From NCBI RefSeq assembly GCF_003315295.1, contig NZ_QNRI01000002.1, positions 124,001 through 188,000 of the forward strand: a stretch of 64,000 bases of DNA, written 5' to 3'. Source of the DNA: Paraliobacillus ryukyuensis. Its GTDB lineage: Bacteria; Bacillota; Bacilli; Bacillales; Amphibacillaceae. A model generated the notes under the pieces. The model was not told the DNA's origin. It saw only the letters and a list, made by a program, of their open reading frames with translations, and searched no databases. Shown piece by piece: positions 43,310 through 54,635 of this stretch. Positions within the stretch are counted from its first letter, which is position 1. The number at the start of each line of letters is the position of its first letter. The position numbers were made by a program, and so were the translations under genes.

Positions 43310-45310
43310 ATGAAACAAGCAATTGAACAGTTAGCAGTAACTACAATTCGAACATTATCTATTGATGCTATTGAAAAGGCTAATTCAGGACATCCGGGTA
43401 TGCCGATGGGAGCCGCACCAATGGCATATACACTGTGGACAAAATTTATGCAACATAATCCGTATAATCCAAATTGGTTCAATCGTGATCGTTTTGTTTT
43501 ATCAGCAGGTCATGGATCTATGCTGGTGTATAGTTTATTACACCTTTCAGGCTATGATCTTAGCATGAATGATATAAAATCTTTTCGACAGTGGCAAAGT
43601 AAAACACCTGGTCATCCAGAGTATGGTCACACCTTAGGTATAGATGCAACAACTGGGCCACTTGGCCAAGGGATTGGTGTTTCTGTAGGTATGGCAATGG
43701 CTGAAAAACATTTAGCAGCAAAATACAATCGAGATCAGTATGATGTGGTTAACCATTATACCTTTGCTATTTGTGGAGATGGAGACTTAATGGAAGGTGT
43801 TTCTTCAGAAGCTTCTTCGTTAGCGGGCCATTTAGGTTTAGGAAAATTAATTGTATTATATGATTCAAATGATATCTCACTAGATGGTGATCTAAGTCAG
43901 TCATTCTCTGAGAACGTCAAAGAACGTTATCAAGCCTATGATTGGCAAGTATTACGTGTAGAAGACGGGAACAGTATTGAGGAATTATCACAAGCAATTG
44001 AACTTGCTCAAGCAAATGAAGACCAGCCTACATTAATTGAAGTGAAAACGACGATAGGCTTTGGTTCTCCTAATAAAAGTGGATCGTCTAGTTCTCATGG
44101 TTCTCCGCTTGGAGTAGATGAAGCAAAACTAACCAAAACATATTACCAATGGACATTTGATGAAGATTTTTATGTTCCAGAAGAGGTCTATGATCACTTT
44201 GAAGAGGTAGTAAAATCAAAAGGTGAAAGAAATGAAGCAAAATGGGAAGAAAAATTTAGAAAGTATAAAAGCAACTATCCAGAATTGGCACGGGAATTAG
44301 AAGATAATATTGATTGCGTTTTGCCAGATAATTGGTCGCAATCTATCCCTGTCTATCAACCTGGTACCTCTATTTCCACAAGAGCGGCATCTGGTAAAAT
44401 GATTAATTTTATAGCTGAACACATCCCTAATTTATTTGGTGGCTCAGCAGATTTAGCTGGTTCTAATAAAACACGGATAAATAAAGAAGAAGATTTTTCT
44501 AAAAGAAATTATGAAGGAAAAAATATATGGTTTGGTGTAAGAGAATTCGGAATGGGGACAGCACTTAACGGCATCACACTTCATGGTGGATTAAGAGCTT
44601 TTGGTGGTACATTCTTTGTGTTTTCTGATTATCTACGTCCTGCAATAAGACTTGCAGCAATTATGAAACTACCTGTTACCTATATATTTACGCACGATAG
44701 TATTGCAGTCGGAGAAGATGGCCCGACACATGAACCAATTGAACAATTAGCATCTTTACGAACTATGCCTAATTTATCGATTATTAGGCCAGCGGACGGA
44801 AACGAGACAAATGCTGCATGGAAGTTAGCACTAGAATCAAAAAATCGTCCAACGGGTTTAATTTTATCCCGCCAAAACCTTCCAGTACTAGAAGGTACAG
44901 AAGCACATTGCTACGAAAATGTTTCGAAAGGGGCATACATTATTTCACCTTGTTCCAACAGTCAAGCTGATGTGATTTTATTGGCTTCTGGATCTGAAGT
45001 TAGTATTTCGATTGAAGTTCAGAAACAGTTAAAAAAAGTAGACATTGAAGCATCTGTTGTAAGCATGCCATCATTTGACCTTTTTGAAATGCAAACAGAG
45101 ACATACAAAAATACGATATTACCTAAAGATGTTCGTAAACGTGTCGCAATTGAAGCGGCATCTTTGTTTGGTTGGGAGCGATATGTTGGTCTGGATGGAA
45201 AAATAATTGGAATAGATACATTTGGAGCATCAGCCCCTGGAGAAGTTCTGATGGAGAAATTCGGATTCTCTGTGGATACGATTGTAAAACAAATCAAAGA
45301 ACTGTTCTAG
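43310..45310 (+). CDS. tkt: transketolase
   Basis: A 666-residue thiamine-diphosphate enzyme: N-terminal [20 protein letters not shown], ThDP/Mg motif [13 protein letters not shown] to SNDI, central pyrimidine-domain [18 protein letters not shown] and a C-terminal domain. It moves two-carbon units from xylulose-5-P. ATG 43310 follows TAGGGAG by 9 nt; ATG 43301 abuts it. Last gene of the pentitol operon, where it couples pentose phosphates to glycolysis. Followed by a hairpin. Confidence 0.95.
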   Translation: MKQAIEQLAVTTIRTLSIDAIEKANSGHPGMPMGAAPMAYTLWTKFMQHNPYNPNWFNRDRFVLSAGHGSMLVYSLLHLSGYDLSMNDIKSFRQWQSKTPGHPEYGHTLGIDATTGPLGQGIGVSVGMAMAEKHLAAKYNRDQYDVVNHYTFAICGDGDLMEGVSSEASSLAGHLGLGKLIVLYDSNDISLDGDLSQSFSENVKERYQAYDWQVLRVEDGNSIEELSQAIELAQANEDQPTLIEVKTTIGFGSPNKSGSSSSHGSPLGVDEAKLTKTYYQWTFDEDFYVPEEVYDHFEEVVKSKGERNEAKWEEKFRKYKSNYPELARELEDNIDCVLPDNWSQSIPVYQPGTSISTRAASGKMINFIAEHIPNLFGGSADLAGSNKTRINKEEDFSKRNYEGKNIWFGVREFGMGTALNGITLHGGLRAFGGTFFVFSDYLRPAIRLAAIMKLPVTYIFTHDSIAVGEDGPTHEPIEQLASLRTMPNLSIIRPADGNETNAAWKLALESKNRPTGLILSRQNLPVLEGTEAHCYENVSKGAYIISPCSNSQADVILLASGSEVSISIEVQKQLKKVDIEASVVSMPSFDLFEMQTETYKNTILPKDVRKRVAIEAASLFGWERYVGLDGKIIGIDTFGASAPGEVLMEKFGFSVDTIVKQIKELF

Positions 45311-45339
45311 AATAGTATTTTCAAGTAATAATTTTACCC

Positions 45340-45369
45340 AAGGCTGTACACATTTAGGTGCACAGCCTT
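45340..45369 (+). terminator. terminator-like hairpin
   Basis: AAGGCTGT...CAC pairs with GTG...ACAGCCTT (one mismatch). The T-tract is poor, so efficiency is uncertain; it ends the pentitol operon. Confidence 0.6.
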
Positions 45370-45519
45370 AATAATCATTTACTTTAAAACACCAATTTGA
45401 ATACCATTGGATAATCCCACTCTTAAGAAAGACATCCTCCATTTTCACATCCAAATCAAAGTAAATATTATCAATAACTTATTACATATCTACATACATA
45501 TTAATATATTAGATTTTAA

Positions 45520-45545
45520 TTGAATTTATAAAAATATAAATTCAA
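45520..45545. repeat. perfect 26-bp AT-rich inverted repeat upstream of araD
   Basis: TTGAATTTATA and TATAAATTCAA are exact inverted arms of 11 bp around AAAA, six bases before the first AraR box. It could be an operator or an UP-like element. The gap 45370-45519 otherwise shows no gene. Confidence 0.7.
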
Positions 45546-45550
45546 CTATT

Positions 45551-45566
45551 GATTGTACGTACAAAT
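45551..45566. promoter_or_regulatory. AraR box 1 (araDA promoter)
   Basis: GATTGTACGTACAAAT agrees with the B. subtilis AraR operator ATTTGTACGTACAAAT in 14 of 16 bases. It overlaps the -35 of the araD promoter. Confidence 0.88.
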
Positions 45567-45580
45567 TGTATTAATATAAA
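45553..45580 (+). promoter_or_regulatory. araDA promoter
   Basis: TTGTAC (45553-45558) and TATAAA (45575-45580) are 16 nt apart; the -35 is embedded in AraR box 1. Confidence 0.6.
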
Positions 45581-45592
45581 ATAAAAGATGAA

Positions 45593-45608
45593 AAATATAC
45601 GTACATGA
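45593..45608. promoter_or_regulatory. AraR box 2 (araDA promoter)
   Basis: AAATATACGTACATGA has the conserved TACGTACA core. Its centre is 42 bp, four helical turns, from the centre of box 1, the spacing seen for cooperative AraR sites in B. subtilis. Confidence 0.65.
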
Positions 45609-45637
45609 TAAATGATTGATGAAAGGATGTGAAGGAC

Positions 45638-46324
45638 ATGTTAGAAGAGTTAAAACAACAAGTTTTAGAAGCTAACCTAGCGTTACCAAAGCATAATTTA
45701 GTAACTTTTACTTGGGGGAATGTAAGCGGTTACGACAAAGATGCCAATTTAGTAGTTATTAAACCAAGTGGTGTACCTTATGAAAAGCTTACGACAGATG
45801 ATTTGGTAGTAGTAGATTTAGAAGGAAATGTGGTAGAAGGAAACAAGAAATCGTCGTCAGATACGCCCACTCACTTAGTACTTTATCAAAATTTTTCGGG
45901 TATTGGCGGTGTGGTACATACACATTCACCGTGGGCGACTAGTTGGGCCCAAGCAGGAAAAGCAATTCCTGCATTAGGAACTACACAAGGAGATTATTTT
46001 TATGGAAATATACCTTGTACAAGGCGTATGACAGAGGAAGAGATTAATGGTGCTTATGAATTAGAGACGGGAAATGTAATTGTAGAAACATTTAAACAGC
46101 TAGACCCAGCGGCTGTGCCAAGTGTATTGGTGCATAGCCATGCTCCTTTTAATTGGGGAAAAGATCCCAATGAAGCAGTTCATAATGCAGTTGTCGTAGA
46201 AGAAGTAGCGAAAATGGCGTTACACACGTATCAAATTAACCCAAACACGCCAGAGATGCAACAAACATTACTCGATAAACATTATCTCAGAAAACATGGC
46301 AAAAATGCTTACTATGGACAATAG
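45638..46324 (+). CDS. araD: L-ribulose-5-phosphate 4-epimerase
   Basis: A 228-residue class II aldolase-fold epimerase. Zinc-site histidines lie in [16 protein letters not shown] and [12 protein letters not shown], and the N-terminal TWGNVSGYD block is conserved. It converts L-ribulose-5-P to D-xylulose-5-P, the last step of arabinose catabolism. ATG 45638 is 8 nt after AAAGGATG; an in-frame GTG at 45629 overlaps that site. First gene of araDA, under AraR boxes. Order araD-araA differs from B. subtilis araABD, and no araB is present. Confidence 0.95.
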   Translation: MLEELKQQVLEANLALPKHNLVTFTWGNVSGYDKDANLVVIKPSGVPYEKLTTDDLVVVDLEGNVVEGNKKSSSDTPTHLVLYQNFSGIGGVVHTHSPWATSWAQAGKAIPALGTTQGDYFYGNIPCTRRMTEEEINGAYELETGNVIVETFKQLDPAAVPSVLVHSHAPFNWGKDPNEAVHNAVVVEEVAKMALHTYQINPNTPEMQQTLLDKHYLRKHGKNAYYGQ

Positions 46325-46355
46325 TAAATACTACAAAAAAATGGAGGAATGAATT

Positions 46356-47843
46356 ATGTTAACAGTTAAACCGTATACATTTTGGTTTTTAACAGGTAGT
46401 CAACCGCTGTATGGAGAAGAAACACTCAAAGAAGTAGCAGATAATTCTAAAAAAGTTGTGGAAGGTTTTAATGAACAAGGTAATTTGCCATTTCCTATTG
46501 AATTTAAAGAGGTAGTGACGACATCCGATCGAATACAAGCTTTAGTACGAGAAGCGAATGCAGACCCAAATTGTGCTGGTGTAATCACATGGATGCACAC
46601 ATTTTCTCCAGCGAAATCATGGATTGCTGGTTTACAATCTCTTCAAACACCATTGTTACATTTGCATACCCAATATAATCGTGATATTCCGTGGGATGCG
46701 ATTGACATGGATTTCATGAATACGAACCAATCGGCACACGGTGGAAGAGAATACGGGTTCATGGTATCTCGTTTAGGTATTGCGCGTAAAGTGGTAGTAG
46801 GTCACTGGCAAAATGCAGAGGTAAGAAGTAAAATTTCTAATTGGATGCGTACAGCAATAGCCGTAGCAGAAGGATCGCATATTCGTGTTGCTCGATTTGG
46901 TGACAACATGCGGAATGTTGCTGTTACAGATGGCGATAAAATAGAAGCGCAAATGACTTTCGGTTGGACAGTAGATTACTATGGAATTGGTGACTTAGTA
47001 GAAGAAATGGGCAAAGTTACTGATGAAGCATTAGCGGAATTATACGAAGAGTATCTATCACTCTATGAACTACCAGAAGAAGCAAATAAACCTGGTCCAG
47101 TTCGCGATTCAATTTTGTATCAAGGTAAAATCGAGCTTGGTCTAAAATCGTTCTTAGCAAAAGGAAATTATACTGCCTTTACGACAAACTTTGAAGATTT
47201 ACATGGAATGAAACAATTACCTGGTTTAGCTGCTCAACGATTGATGGCTGAAGGGTACGGGTTTGCTGGAGAAGGAGACTGGCGTACAGCTGCCTTGTTA
47301 CGCATGATGAAAATAATTTCTAATAATAAAAATACATCCTTTATGGAAGACTATACCTACCATTTAGAGCCAGGAAATGAAATGATCTTAGGCTCGCATA
47401 TGCTGGAAGTTTGTCCAACAGTAGCGGCTACTAAACCAAAAATCGTTGTACATCCATTAGGTATTGGAGGTAAAGAAGATCCAGCTCGTCTTGTCTTTGA
47501 TGGAAAAGCTGGAGACGCGATTAATGTAACGTTAGTAGAAATGGGTGGGCGTTACCGCATGATTATTAATGAAGTGATGGCAGAACAACCAACAAAGGCT
47601 ACTCCTAATCTTCCGGTTGCTAAAGTGCTTTGGAAGCCAGCGCCTTCCTTAAGTGAAGCAACAGAAGCTTGGATATACGCAGGTGGGGCACATCATACAG
47701 TCTTCTCATTTGATGTCACAACAGAACAATTAAGTGATTTTGCTGAGATGGCAAACATTGAGTGCTTGGTGATTGATGAAAACACGAAATTGAGACAATT
47801 TAAAAATGAACTAAAATGGAATGAAGTTTACTATCGAAAATAG
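46356..47843 (+). CDS. araA: L-arabinose isomerase
   Basis: A 495-residue AraA: starts with FWFLTGSQPLYGEE, has THTFSPAKSWI and HLHTQYNRDIPW around the active site, and MLEVCPTVA with the metal-binding region near residue 350. It isomerises L-arabinose to L-ribulose. TGGAGG precedes the ATG 31 nt after araD. Ends at a strong terminator. Confidence 0.96.
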   Translation: MLTVKPYTFWFLTGSQPLYGEETLKEVADNSKKVVEGFNEQGNLPFPIEFKEVVTTSDRIQALVREANADPNCAGVITWMHTFSPAKSWIAGLQSLQTPLLHLHTQYNRDIPWDAIDMDFMNTNQSAHGGREYGFMVSRLGIARKVVVGHWQNAEVRSKISNWMRTAIAVAEGSHIRVARFGDNMRNVAVTDGDKIEAQMTFGWTVDYYGIGDLVEEMGKVTDEALAELYEEYLSLYELPEEANKPGPVRDSILYQGKIELGLKSFLAKGNYTAFTTNFEDLHGMKQLPGLAAQRLMAEGYGFAGEGDWRTAALLRMMKIISNNKNTSFMEDYTYHLEPGNEMILGSHMLEVCPTVAATKPKIVVHPLGIGGKEDPARLVFDGKAGDAINVTLVEMGGRYRMIINEVMAEQPTKATPNLPVAKVLWKPAPSLSEATEAWIYAGGAHHTVFSFDVTTEQLSDFAEMANIECLVIDENTKLRQFKNELKWNEVYYRK

Positions 47844-47850
47844 GTTTTAC

Positions 47851-47892
47851 CTAGCAGTGATTTATCGTTATTAGATCACTGCTAGTTTTTTT
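47851..47892 (+). terminator. Rho-independent terminator
   Basis: CTAGCAGTGAT and ATCACTGCTAG form a perfect 11-bp stem followed by seven T residues; end of araDA. The region to 48102 is AT-rich promoter DNA for araR, with only a weak AraR-like core near 48070. Confidence 0.9.
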
Positions 47893-48102
47893 GTGAATTG
47901 TTGTGGAAAGACCGAGCTATAATGACCGTATTTTGAGTAGGAAATGAACAGGATGCAATCATATAATACAATTTCATTTGATTTAATTCGATTTTTTCTA
48001 ACAAAATTAGTATGTATAGGTAGCACTACTCCGCACATAAATGTTAAAATTATTTAGATACACATATACGAATGAGCTAATATAGTGCAATGAGGTGTAG
48101 TA

Positions 48103-49218
48103 ATGCAAACAAAATATAATATCGTGAAGCAAGCAATTAAATCAAAAATATTAGATGGTACGTTCCAGCCCCATGAAAAAATCAGTTCCGAAAGTGAGTT
48201 GATGAAACAGTTTAATGTTAGTAGGCATACTGTTCGTTTAGCAATTGGCGAGTTAGTGAATCAGGGGTGGTTGTATCGTGAACAAGGGTCAGGTACGTTT
48301 TGTGCTGATCGCTCCAAAGAAGAGAAAACAACCAATATTAATAATCAAAAAAATATCGCTATTATTACCACTTATATATCTGATTATATATTTCCATCTA
48401 TTATTCGTGGAGCAGAATCTTATTTAAGCAAACATGGCTATCATGTCAGCCTATTTAGTACGAATAGCAATCATGCTAATGAGCGACGATTTCTTGAAAA
48501 GATCTTAACACAACATTTTGATGGTGTAATTATTGAACCTACAAAGAGTGCGATTTCCAATCCGAACATCAATTATTATTTAAATTTAGAGCGTCAAAAT
48601 ATTCCATACATTATGATTAATGCTTATTATGATGAACTGGAACCAATGAGTATTACATTAGACGACGAAAAAGGAGCACAATTACAAACAGAACATCTCA
48701 TTCAGCTTGGTCATACAAATATTGTTGGCTTCTTTAAAAATGATGATGCACAAGGAACTAAACGAATGAAAGGATATCTAAAGGCGCATCGTATGCACGA
48801 TTTACCGATTAATCCGAATAACATTGTTACGTACAAGACAGAAGAAAAAGAGGAAAAAACGGTTAATGAATTAGAGAAAATACTGGATAAAGGCAATGGA
48901 GATCGTCCAACTGGTATCGTTTGTTACAATGATGAATTGGCAATAAGCCTGATAGATATTTGTCGTCAAAAACAAATTAAAATACCTGAAGAATTATCTA
49001 TTGTGGGATTTGATAATTCCTTTTTAACAGAAGTTTCGGAAGTAAAATTGACCAGCGTTGAACACCCGAAAAGCAAAATGGGTGAAAAGGCAGCAGAAGT
49101 TATCTTAGAATTAGTTAAATCCTCTAATGGTCACTCGAAGAAAAGGCCGGAATCGAATCATTCGATTGTATTTGAACCAGAACTTATAATAAGAAATTCA
49201 ACAAAGAACTTAAAATAA
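48103..49218 (+). CDS. araR: arabinose repressor, GntR HTH + LacI-type effector domain
   Basis: A 371-residue chimeric regulator: GntR winged HTH at residues 1-70 (KYNIVKQAIKSKILDGTFQP, then ELMKQFNVSRHTVRLAIGEL) and a GalR/LacI-type ligand domain to the end. This combination is diagnostic for AraR, which releases DNA when L-arabinose binds. GAGGTGTAG precedes the ATG. It lies after araDA, and matching operators occur before araD, the first GH51 gene and both importer regions. Confidence 0.93.
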   Translation: MQTKYNIVKQAIKSKILDGTFQPHEKISSESELMKQFNVSRHTVRLAIGELVNQGWLYREQGSGTFCADRSKEEKTTNINNQKNIAIITTYISDYIFPSIIRGAESYLSKHGYHVSLFSTNSNHANERRFLEKILTQHFDGVIIEPTKSAISNPNINYYLNLERQNIPYIMINAYYDELEPMSITLDDEKGAQLQTEHLIQLGHTNIVGFFKNDDAQGTKRMKGYLKAHRMHDLPINPNNIVTYKTEEKEEKTVNELEKILDKGNGDRPTGIVCYNDELAISLIDICRQKQIKIPEELSIVGFDNSFLTEVSEVKLTSVEHPKSKMGEKAAEVILELVKSSNGHSKKRPESNHSIVFEPELIIRNSTKNLK

Positions 49219-49256
49219 TCCAAAATGAGAACACCTCTTTTTGGATTATTTTTTTT
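49214..49256 (+). terminator. Rho-independent terminator
   Basis: AATAATCCAAAA and TTTTTGGATTATT form a stem around a 12-nt loop, with T6 following; overlaps the araR stop codon. Confidence 0.9.
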
Positions 49257-49419
49257 GTTCTATGTCAAATGATGTTGGTGTATCTTAGTAGTCAATGAAA
49301 TTAATGTATGTTCACCTCCTAAAATAGCTTAAGCTTTTAGAAAGTGTTTACTCATCGGTCTTGAAACGAGTTGAACGAGAGGAAAACGATCAATGTTAAT
49401 CTTGTCATTAGAAAATGGA

Positions 49420-49746
49420 GCTGGGACAAAACTAATTTTTAACTACAGTATACGAATGATTGATAAGAACTTAACCATCGCAACTGGAAATACACTTGCG
49501 TTCTACGGGCACGGCCTCGGGCACACAGGACGTGACGGTTTTCGTCTAACTTCTAGCCGCTTTACAAAGTGGATCTTCGGCTCGTGGGACTGCGATTACT
49601 CGTCCCATCGAAAACATACGCTGTTCCAGCTAGAGTCTCGTATATTTCCAGTTACTTAGTTATGTTTTCTAACTAAAACGAACGATGAATAAAATAAGTT
49701 ATCCATCGTTCGTTTATCAGGGTTCTTCATTCACTTTTGTCCCAGC
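49420..49746. repeat. nested inverted-repeat element, MITE-like, about 327 bp
   Basis: Ends are perfect 12-bp terminal inverted repeats, GCTGGGACAAAA (49420-49431) and TTTTGTCCCAGC (49735-49746). Inside are AACTGGAAATA (49482-49492) against TATTTCCAGTT (49643-49653), and a hairpin AAACGAACGATG/CATCGTTCGTTT (49676-49687 and 49704-49715). The centre is much more GC-rich than its surroundings. Similar GGGACA-ended intergenic repeats occur in Bacillales. An 88-codon frame inside (49393-49659) lacks a ribosome binding site and is not a gene. The flanks 49257-49419 and 49747-49860 show no gene. Confidence 0.8.
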
Positions 49747-49868
49747 CTCGCGAAAAGTGAGTCTATTTCCTCTGCGGTTCAATAATCATGCTGTCGTACT
49801 TTAACGGTGTTGAAAGGAAAACTCCGCATTAAAAAAGCATCACAGTTTTTATAAATACAACATAATTA

Positions 49869-49895
49869 TTGACAACAGTACATTTATTTTATAAT
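49869..49895 (+). promoter_or_regulatory. promoter of the GH51 genes
   Basis: TTGACA (49869-49874) and TATAAT (49890-49895), 15 nt apart, with a preceding TTTATAAATA tract. Confidence 0.65.
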
Positions 49896-49897
49896 CT

Positions 49898-49913
49898 AGA
49901 TGTACGTACAAAT
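49898..49913. promoter_or_regulatory. AraR box at the GH51 promoter
   Basis: AGATGTACGTACAAAT matches 14 of 16 bases of the AraR operator and lies directly after the -10, at the transcription start. Confidence 0.85.
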
Positions 49914-49952
49914 TTAATTTCAACAATAGGATTTTTATTTTTTTGCGCTATT

Positions 49953-49966
49953 TGTAAGCGCTTAAA
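49953..49966 (+). promoter_or_regulatory. cre site before the first GH51 gene
   Basis: TGTAAGCGCTTAAA has a perfect AAGCGCTT core and matches 13 of 14 consensus positions. It lies downstream of the promoter, so CcpA would act as a roadblock. Confidence 0.65.
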
Positions 49967-49983
49967 TTAGAGGAGGAATGTAA

Positions 49984-51501
<1,518 letters not shown>

Positions 51502-51600
51502 TAAATTGACTAAATAAGTAAGACGTAAACCATAGGATAGACCATCCCCAATATGTCAAGAAATAGCAGAAATAAATTTATAGAGAGGTGTGTGCAGATA

Positions 51601-53073
51601 ATGAAAATAGTTGTAAACACGGATGTATCAAAAGGAATAATTAATAAAAACATTTATGGGCAATTCTCGGAACACCTTGGTCGCTGTATTTATGAGGGGC
51701 TGTGGGTTGGTGAAGACTCCGCTATACCAAATACAAATGGTATTCGTAATGATGTATTGGGGGCACTAAAAGAATTAGATATTCCTGTATTACGTTGGCC
51801 AGGTGGTTGTTTTGCTGATGAATATCATTGGAAAGATGGGATTGGTCCTCGTGAAAATCGCAAACGCATGGTGAACACACATTGGGGTGGTGTTGTAGAA
51901 AACAATCACTTTGGTACGCACGAATTTATGATGCTTTGTGATCTGTTAGAGACAGAGCCGTATATTAATGGAAATGTTGGAAGTGGAACGGTTCAAGAGA
52001 TGTCGGAGTGGGTTGAATATATGACTTTTGATGGGGAATCTCCAATGGCTAATTGGCGTCAAGAAAATGGTCGCAAAGAACCATGGAAATTAACTTATTT
52101 TGGAGTAGGCAATGAAAACTGGGGATGTGGCGGTAACATGCGTCCACAATATTACGCTGATCTTTATCGCCGCTTCCAAACCTATGTACGTGATTATGGA
52201 GATAATAAGATCTATAAAATTGCAGGTGGGCCAAATGTAGATGATTATAATTGGACTGAAGTATTAATGCGTGAAGCAACACCATTTATGGATGGGCTAA
52301 GCTTACATTATTACGTACATCCAGGGGGTTTTGAAAATAAAGGATCTGCTGTGAACTTTAGTGAAAAAGAATGGGAAATTTCCATGCAAAAAGCTTATTA
52401 TATGGAAGAATTAATCGAACGCCATTCCACTATCATGGATAAGTATGATCCTGAAAAACGTGTTGCATTAATTGTTGATGAGTGGGGTGGCTGGTATGAT
52501 GTAGAACCAGGTACAAACCCAGGTTTCTTATATCAACAAAACACTATTCGTGATGCTTTAATCGCAGGTCTTACCTTGAATATTTTCCATAATCATAACG
52601 ATCGTGTTCAAATGGCCAATATTGCGCAAATGGTGAATGTAATTCAGGCAATGGTGTTAACAGAGGCAGATAAAATGCTTCGTACCCCAACGTATCATGT
52701 ATTCCACATGTATAAGGTACATCAAGATGCGGAACGAATTTATTTAGATATAGATACAAAGATGTTAGAAGTAGATGGTAAAGAATATCCACAAGTGAGT
52801 GCTTCTGCTTCAAAAACAGCAACAGGCGAAGTCAATATTAGTCTTTGTAATTTAGATAAAAATGAGGATGTAACACTTACAATAGATGTTCGAGGTATGA
52901 ATGCATCTGCCGCCAGTGCCGAAGTCATTACTTCAGAAAACATGCGTGATCATAACACATTCGAAAATCCAGATAAAATTACACCGAAAAAATTGAATAA
53001 TGTAACCCTTGACCAAGGATTGATCACTGTGACCTTACCAAAAATGGCTGTTTCTACTTTGAAGATAAAGTGA
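51601..53073 (+). CDS. alpha-L-arabinofuranosidase, GH51 (second copy, divergent)
   Basis: A 490-residue GH51 enzyme of a different subgroup: acid/base Glu172 in [12 protein letters not shown] and nucleophile Glu294 in [10 protein letters not shown]. It shares the fold and catalytic residues with the upstream copy but little other sequence, so it was probably acquired or kept for a different linkage. ATG 51601 follows AGAGGTG by 10 nt; the upstream in-frame ATG 51553 lacks a site. No signal peptide. Probably in the same transcript as the first copy (about 100-nt gap). Confidence 0.93.
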   Translation: MKIVVNTDVSKGIINKNIYGQFSEHLGRCIYEGLWVGEDSAIPNTNGIRNDVLGALKELDIPVLRWPGGCFADEYHWKDGIGPRENRKRMVNTHWGGVVENNHFGTHEFMMLCDLLETEPYINGNVGSGTVQEMSEWVEYMTFDGESPMANWRQENGRKEPWKLTYFGVGNENWGCGGNMRPQYYADLYRRFQTYVRDYGDNKIYKIAGGPNVDDYNWTEVLMREATPFMDGLSLHYYVHPGGFENKGSAVNFSEKEWEISMQKAYYMEELIERHSTIMDKYDPEKRVALIVDEWGGWYDVEPGTNPGFLYQQNTIRDALIAGLTLNIFHNHNDRVQMANIAQMVNVIQAMVLTEADKMLRTPTYHVFHMYKVHQDAERIYLDIDTKMLEVDGKEYPQVSASASKTATGEVNISLCNLDKNEDVTLTIDVRGMNASAASAEVITSENMRDHNTFENPDKITPKKLNNVTLDQGLITVTLPKMAVSTLKIK

Positions 53074-53095
53074 TGAAAAATATATGATCAAGTTC

Positions 53096-53139
53096 AGATT
53101 TTTTCGGTAATAATCCTTCTATATTGATAGAAAAAATCT
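53096..53139. repeat. inverted repeat after the second GH51 gene
   Basis: AGATTTTTTC (53096-53105) and GAAAAAATCT (53130-53139) are perfect 10-bp arms. May be a weak terminator or mRNA end structure. Confidence 0.45.
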
Positions 53140-53242
53140 CAAAATACTATCATACTAGAAAGGTTTAAAAGGCGAGATTAAATCCATTATCTGCTTTTAA
53201 AATTCATTTAATAAATTGCGAGAAATATTATAAAAATGTTAA

Positions 53243-53258
53243 AAATATACGGATAAGT
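53243..53258. promoter_or_regulatory. weak AraR-like box
   Basis: AAATATACGGATAAGT keeps the TATACG core but agrees with the operator at only 10 of 16 positions. It precedes the hairpin at 53260. Confidence 0.35.
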
Positions 53259-53259
53259 G

Positions 53260-53289
53260 AAAACCGATGACAAAACGTCATCGGTTTTT
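53260..53289 (+). terminator. Rho-independent terminator
   Basis: AAAACCGATGAC and GTCATCGGTTTTT pair over 12 bp around a five-base loop; ends the GH51 transcript. Confidence 0.88.
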
Positions 53290-53331
53290 CTGCATTTTCA
53301 TTCCAAGATTGCTATGAACATTTTTGTAATT

Positions 53332-53347
53332 AATTATACGGACAAAT
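53332..53347. promoter_or_regulatory. AraR-like box upstream of the first importer
   Basis: AATTATACGGACAAAT agrees with the AraR operator at 13 of 16 positions. Confidence 0.65.
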
Positions 53348-53415
53348 AATTAAAAGTGGTTAATTAAAAATTAAAAATTGCGTAATAGTATTAATTTTTA
53401 TAAATATAATTTAAT

Positions 53416-53429
53416 AGAAAGCGTTATCA
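53416..53429 (+). promoter_or_regulatory. cre site at the first importer promoter
   Basis: AGAAAGCGTTATCA matches TGWAANCGNTNWCA except for its first base. It lies just after a TATAAT at 53405-53410, likely the -10, so CcpA would block the start. Confidence 0.65.
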
Positions 53430-53481
53430 ATTTAAAGTCTTGTTGATATCTTAAATTAGTTTAGGGGAGGGGAAAAGGATC

Positions 53482-54555
53482 GTGAATAGTAAAAAATTTT
53501 TTTTCTTATTTACAGTAGGATGCATGGTTTTTTTAATGGTTGCATGTAGTTCATCTGGAGGTGGCGATCAGCAAACTGTTGGTATCTCAATGCCGACGAA
53601 GTCTTGGGAGAGATGGGTTAAAGATGGGGAAAATATGGCGGAGCAATTGGAAGCGTTAGGCTATGCAACCGATTTGCAGTTTGCTGAAGATGTCGTTGAA
53701 AATCAAGTTTCACAAATTGAAAACATGATTACAAAAGGAGTAGATATTTTAATTATCGGTTCTATCGATGGATCTGCTCTTACCGAGGTGCTGGAACAAG
53801 CAGAACGTCAAGAAATTCCTGTTATCGCATATGACAGATTAATTATGAATAGTGATCATGTCAGTTATTATGCAACATTTGATAACTTCCAAGTTGGCGT
53901 CTTGCAAGCACAGTATTTAGAAGAAAAATTGAATTTAAAAGATGGGGAAGGACCGTTCAATATTGAACTTTTTGCGGGATCGCCTGATGATAATAATGCA
54001 TACTTTTTTTGGGATGGAGCAATGTCCGTTCTGCAACCATATATAGACAATGGAGAATTAGTAGTTCAAAGTGGTCAAACTGGTTTCCAACAAGGTGCCA
54101 CATTAAGGTGGGATGGAGCAGAAGCCCAGGAAAGAATGGACAATTTATTAAGTGCTCACTATTCAGATAAAAACATAGACGCTGTTCTTTCTCCATTTGA
54201 TGGAATTAGCATAGGTGTTATCTCTTCATTAAAAGCGGTTGGGTATGGAACGGAAGAAAAACCATTACCAATTATTACTGGTCAAGATGCCCAGACATCA
54301 TCCATTAAATCAATCATAGCAGGAGAGCAAACCCAAACCATTTTTAAAGATACAAGAAAACTAGCGGAGAAAGCAGCTTCTATGGCCGAAGCAATTCTAA
54401 ACGATAAAGAACCAGAAGTAAATGATACAGAGACTTATGATAATGGTAATAAAATTGTACCTGCTTACCTAGTGGATCCAGTTTCCGTCGATATCAATAA
54501 TTATGAGAAAGTGCTGATTGAATCAGGGTATTATACCGAGGAAGATCTTCAATAA
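53482..54555 (+). CDS. sugar ABC transporter substrate-binding lipoprotein (ChvE/XylF type)
   Basis: A 357-residue lipoprotein with lipobox MVAC (Cys22) and a two-lobe type I periplasmic-binding fold; residues [20 protein letters not shown] open the mature domain as in ChvE/multiple-monosaccharide binding proteins. Start GTG 53482 is after AGGGGAGG. A perfect hairpin follows before the ATPase gene. Sits in the AraR locus, so the ligand is likely L-arabinose or a related monosaccharide. Confidence 0.9.
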   Translation: MNSKKFFFLFTVGCMVFLMVACSSSGGGDQQTVGISMPTKSWERWVKDGENMAEQLEALGYATDLQFAEDVVENQVSQIENMITKGVDILIIGSIDGSALTEVLEQAERQEIPVIAYDRLIMNSDHVSYYATFDNFQVGVLQAQYLEEKLNLKDGEGPFNIELFAGSPDDNNAYFFWDGAMSVLQPYIDNGELVVQSGQTGFQQGATLRWDGAEAQERMDNLLSAHYSDKNIDAVLSPFDGISIGVISSLKAVGYGTEEKPLPIITGQDAQTSSIKSIIAGEQTQTIFKDTRKLAEKAASMAEAILNDKEPEVNDTETYDNGNKIVPAYLVDPVSVDINNYEKVLIESGYYTEEDLQ

Positions 54556-54571
54556 CAGGAAAATAACTAGT

Positions 54572-54603
54572 ATAGATGATTTAGCTTTAGCTAAATCATC
54601 TAT
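54572..54603 (+). terminator. hairpin between binding protein and ATPase genes
   Basis: ATAGATGATTTAGCT and AGCTAAATCATCTAT form a perfect 15-bp stem with a two-base loop, followed by TATAATTTTT. It probably reduces read-through or protects the 5' message, raising binding-protein levels. Confidence 0.75.
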
Positions 54604-54635
54604 CTATAATTTTTCACAAAAAAGGTGTGATCGTA

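Noticed and set aside
48062-48077. AraR autoregulatory box before araR
   Set aside because: Only about half of the operator positions match around the CATATACG core; too weak to list as a site.
49393-49659. 88-codon open frame between araR and the first GH51 gene
   Set aside because: No ribosome binding site, composition unlike neighbours, and it lies across the nested inverted-repeat element; treated as non-coding.
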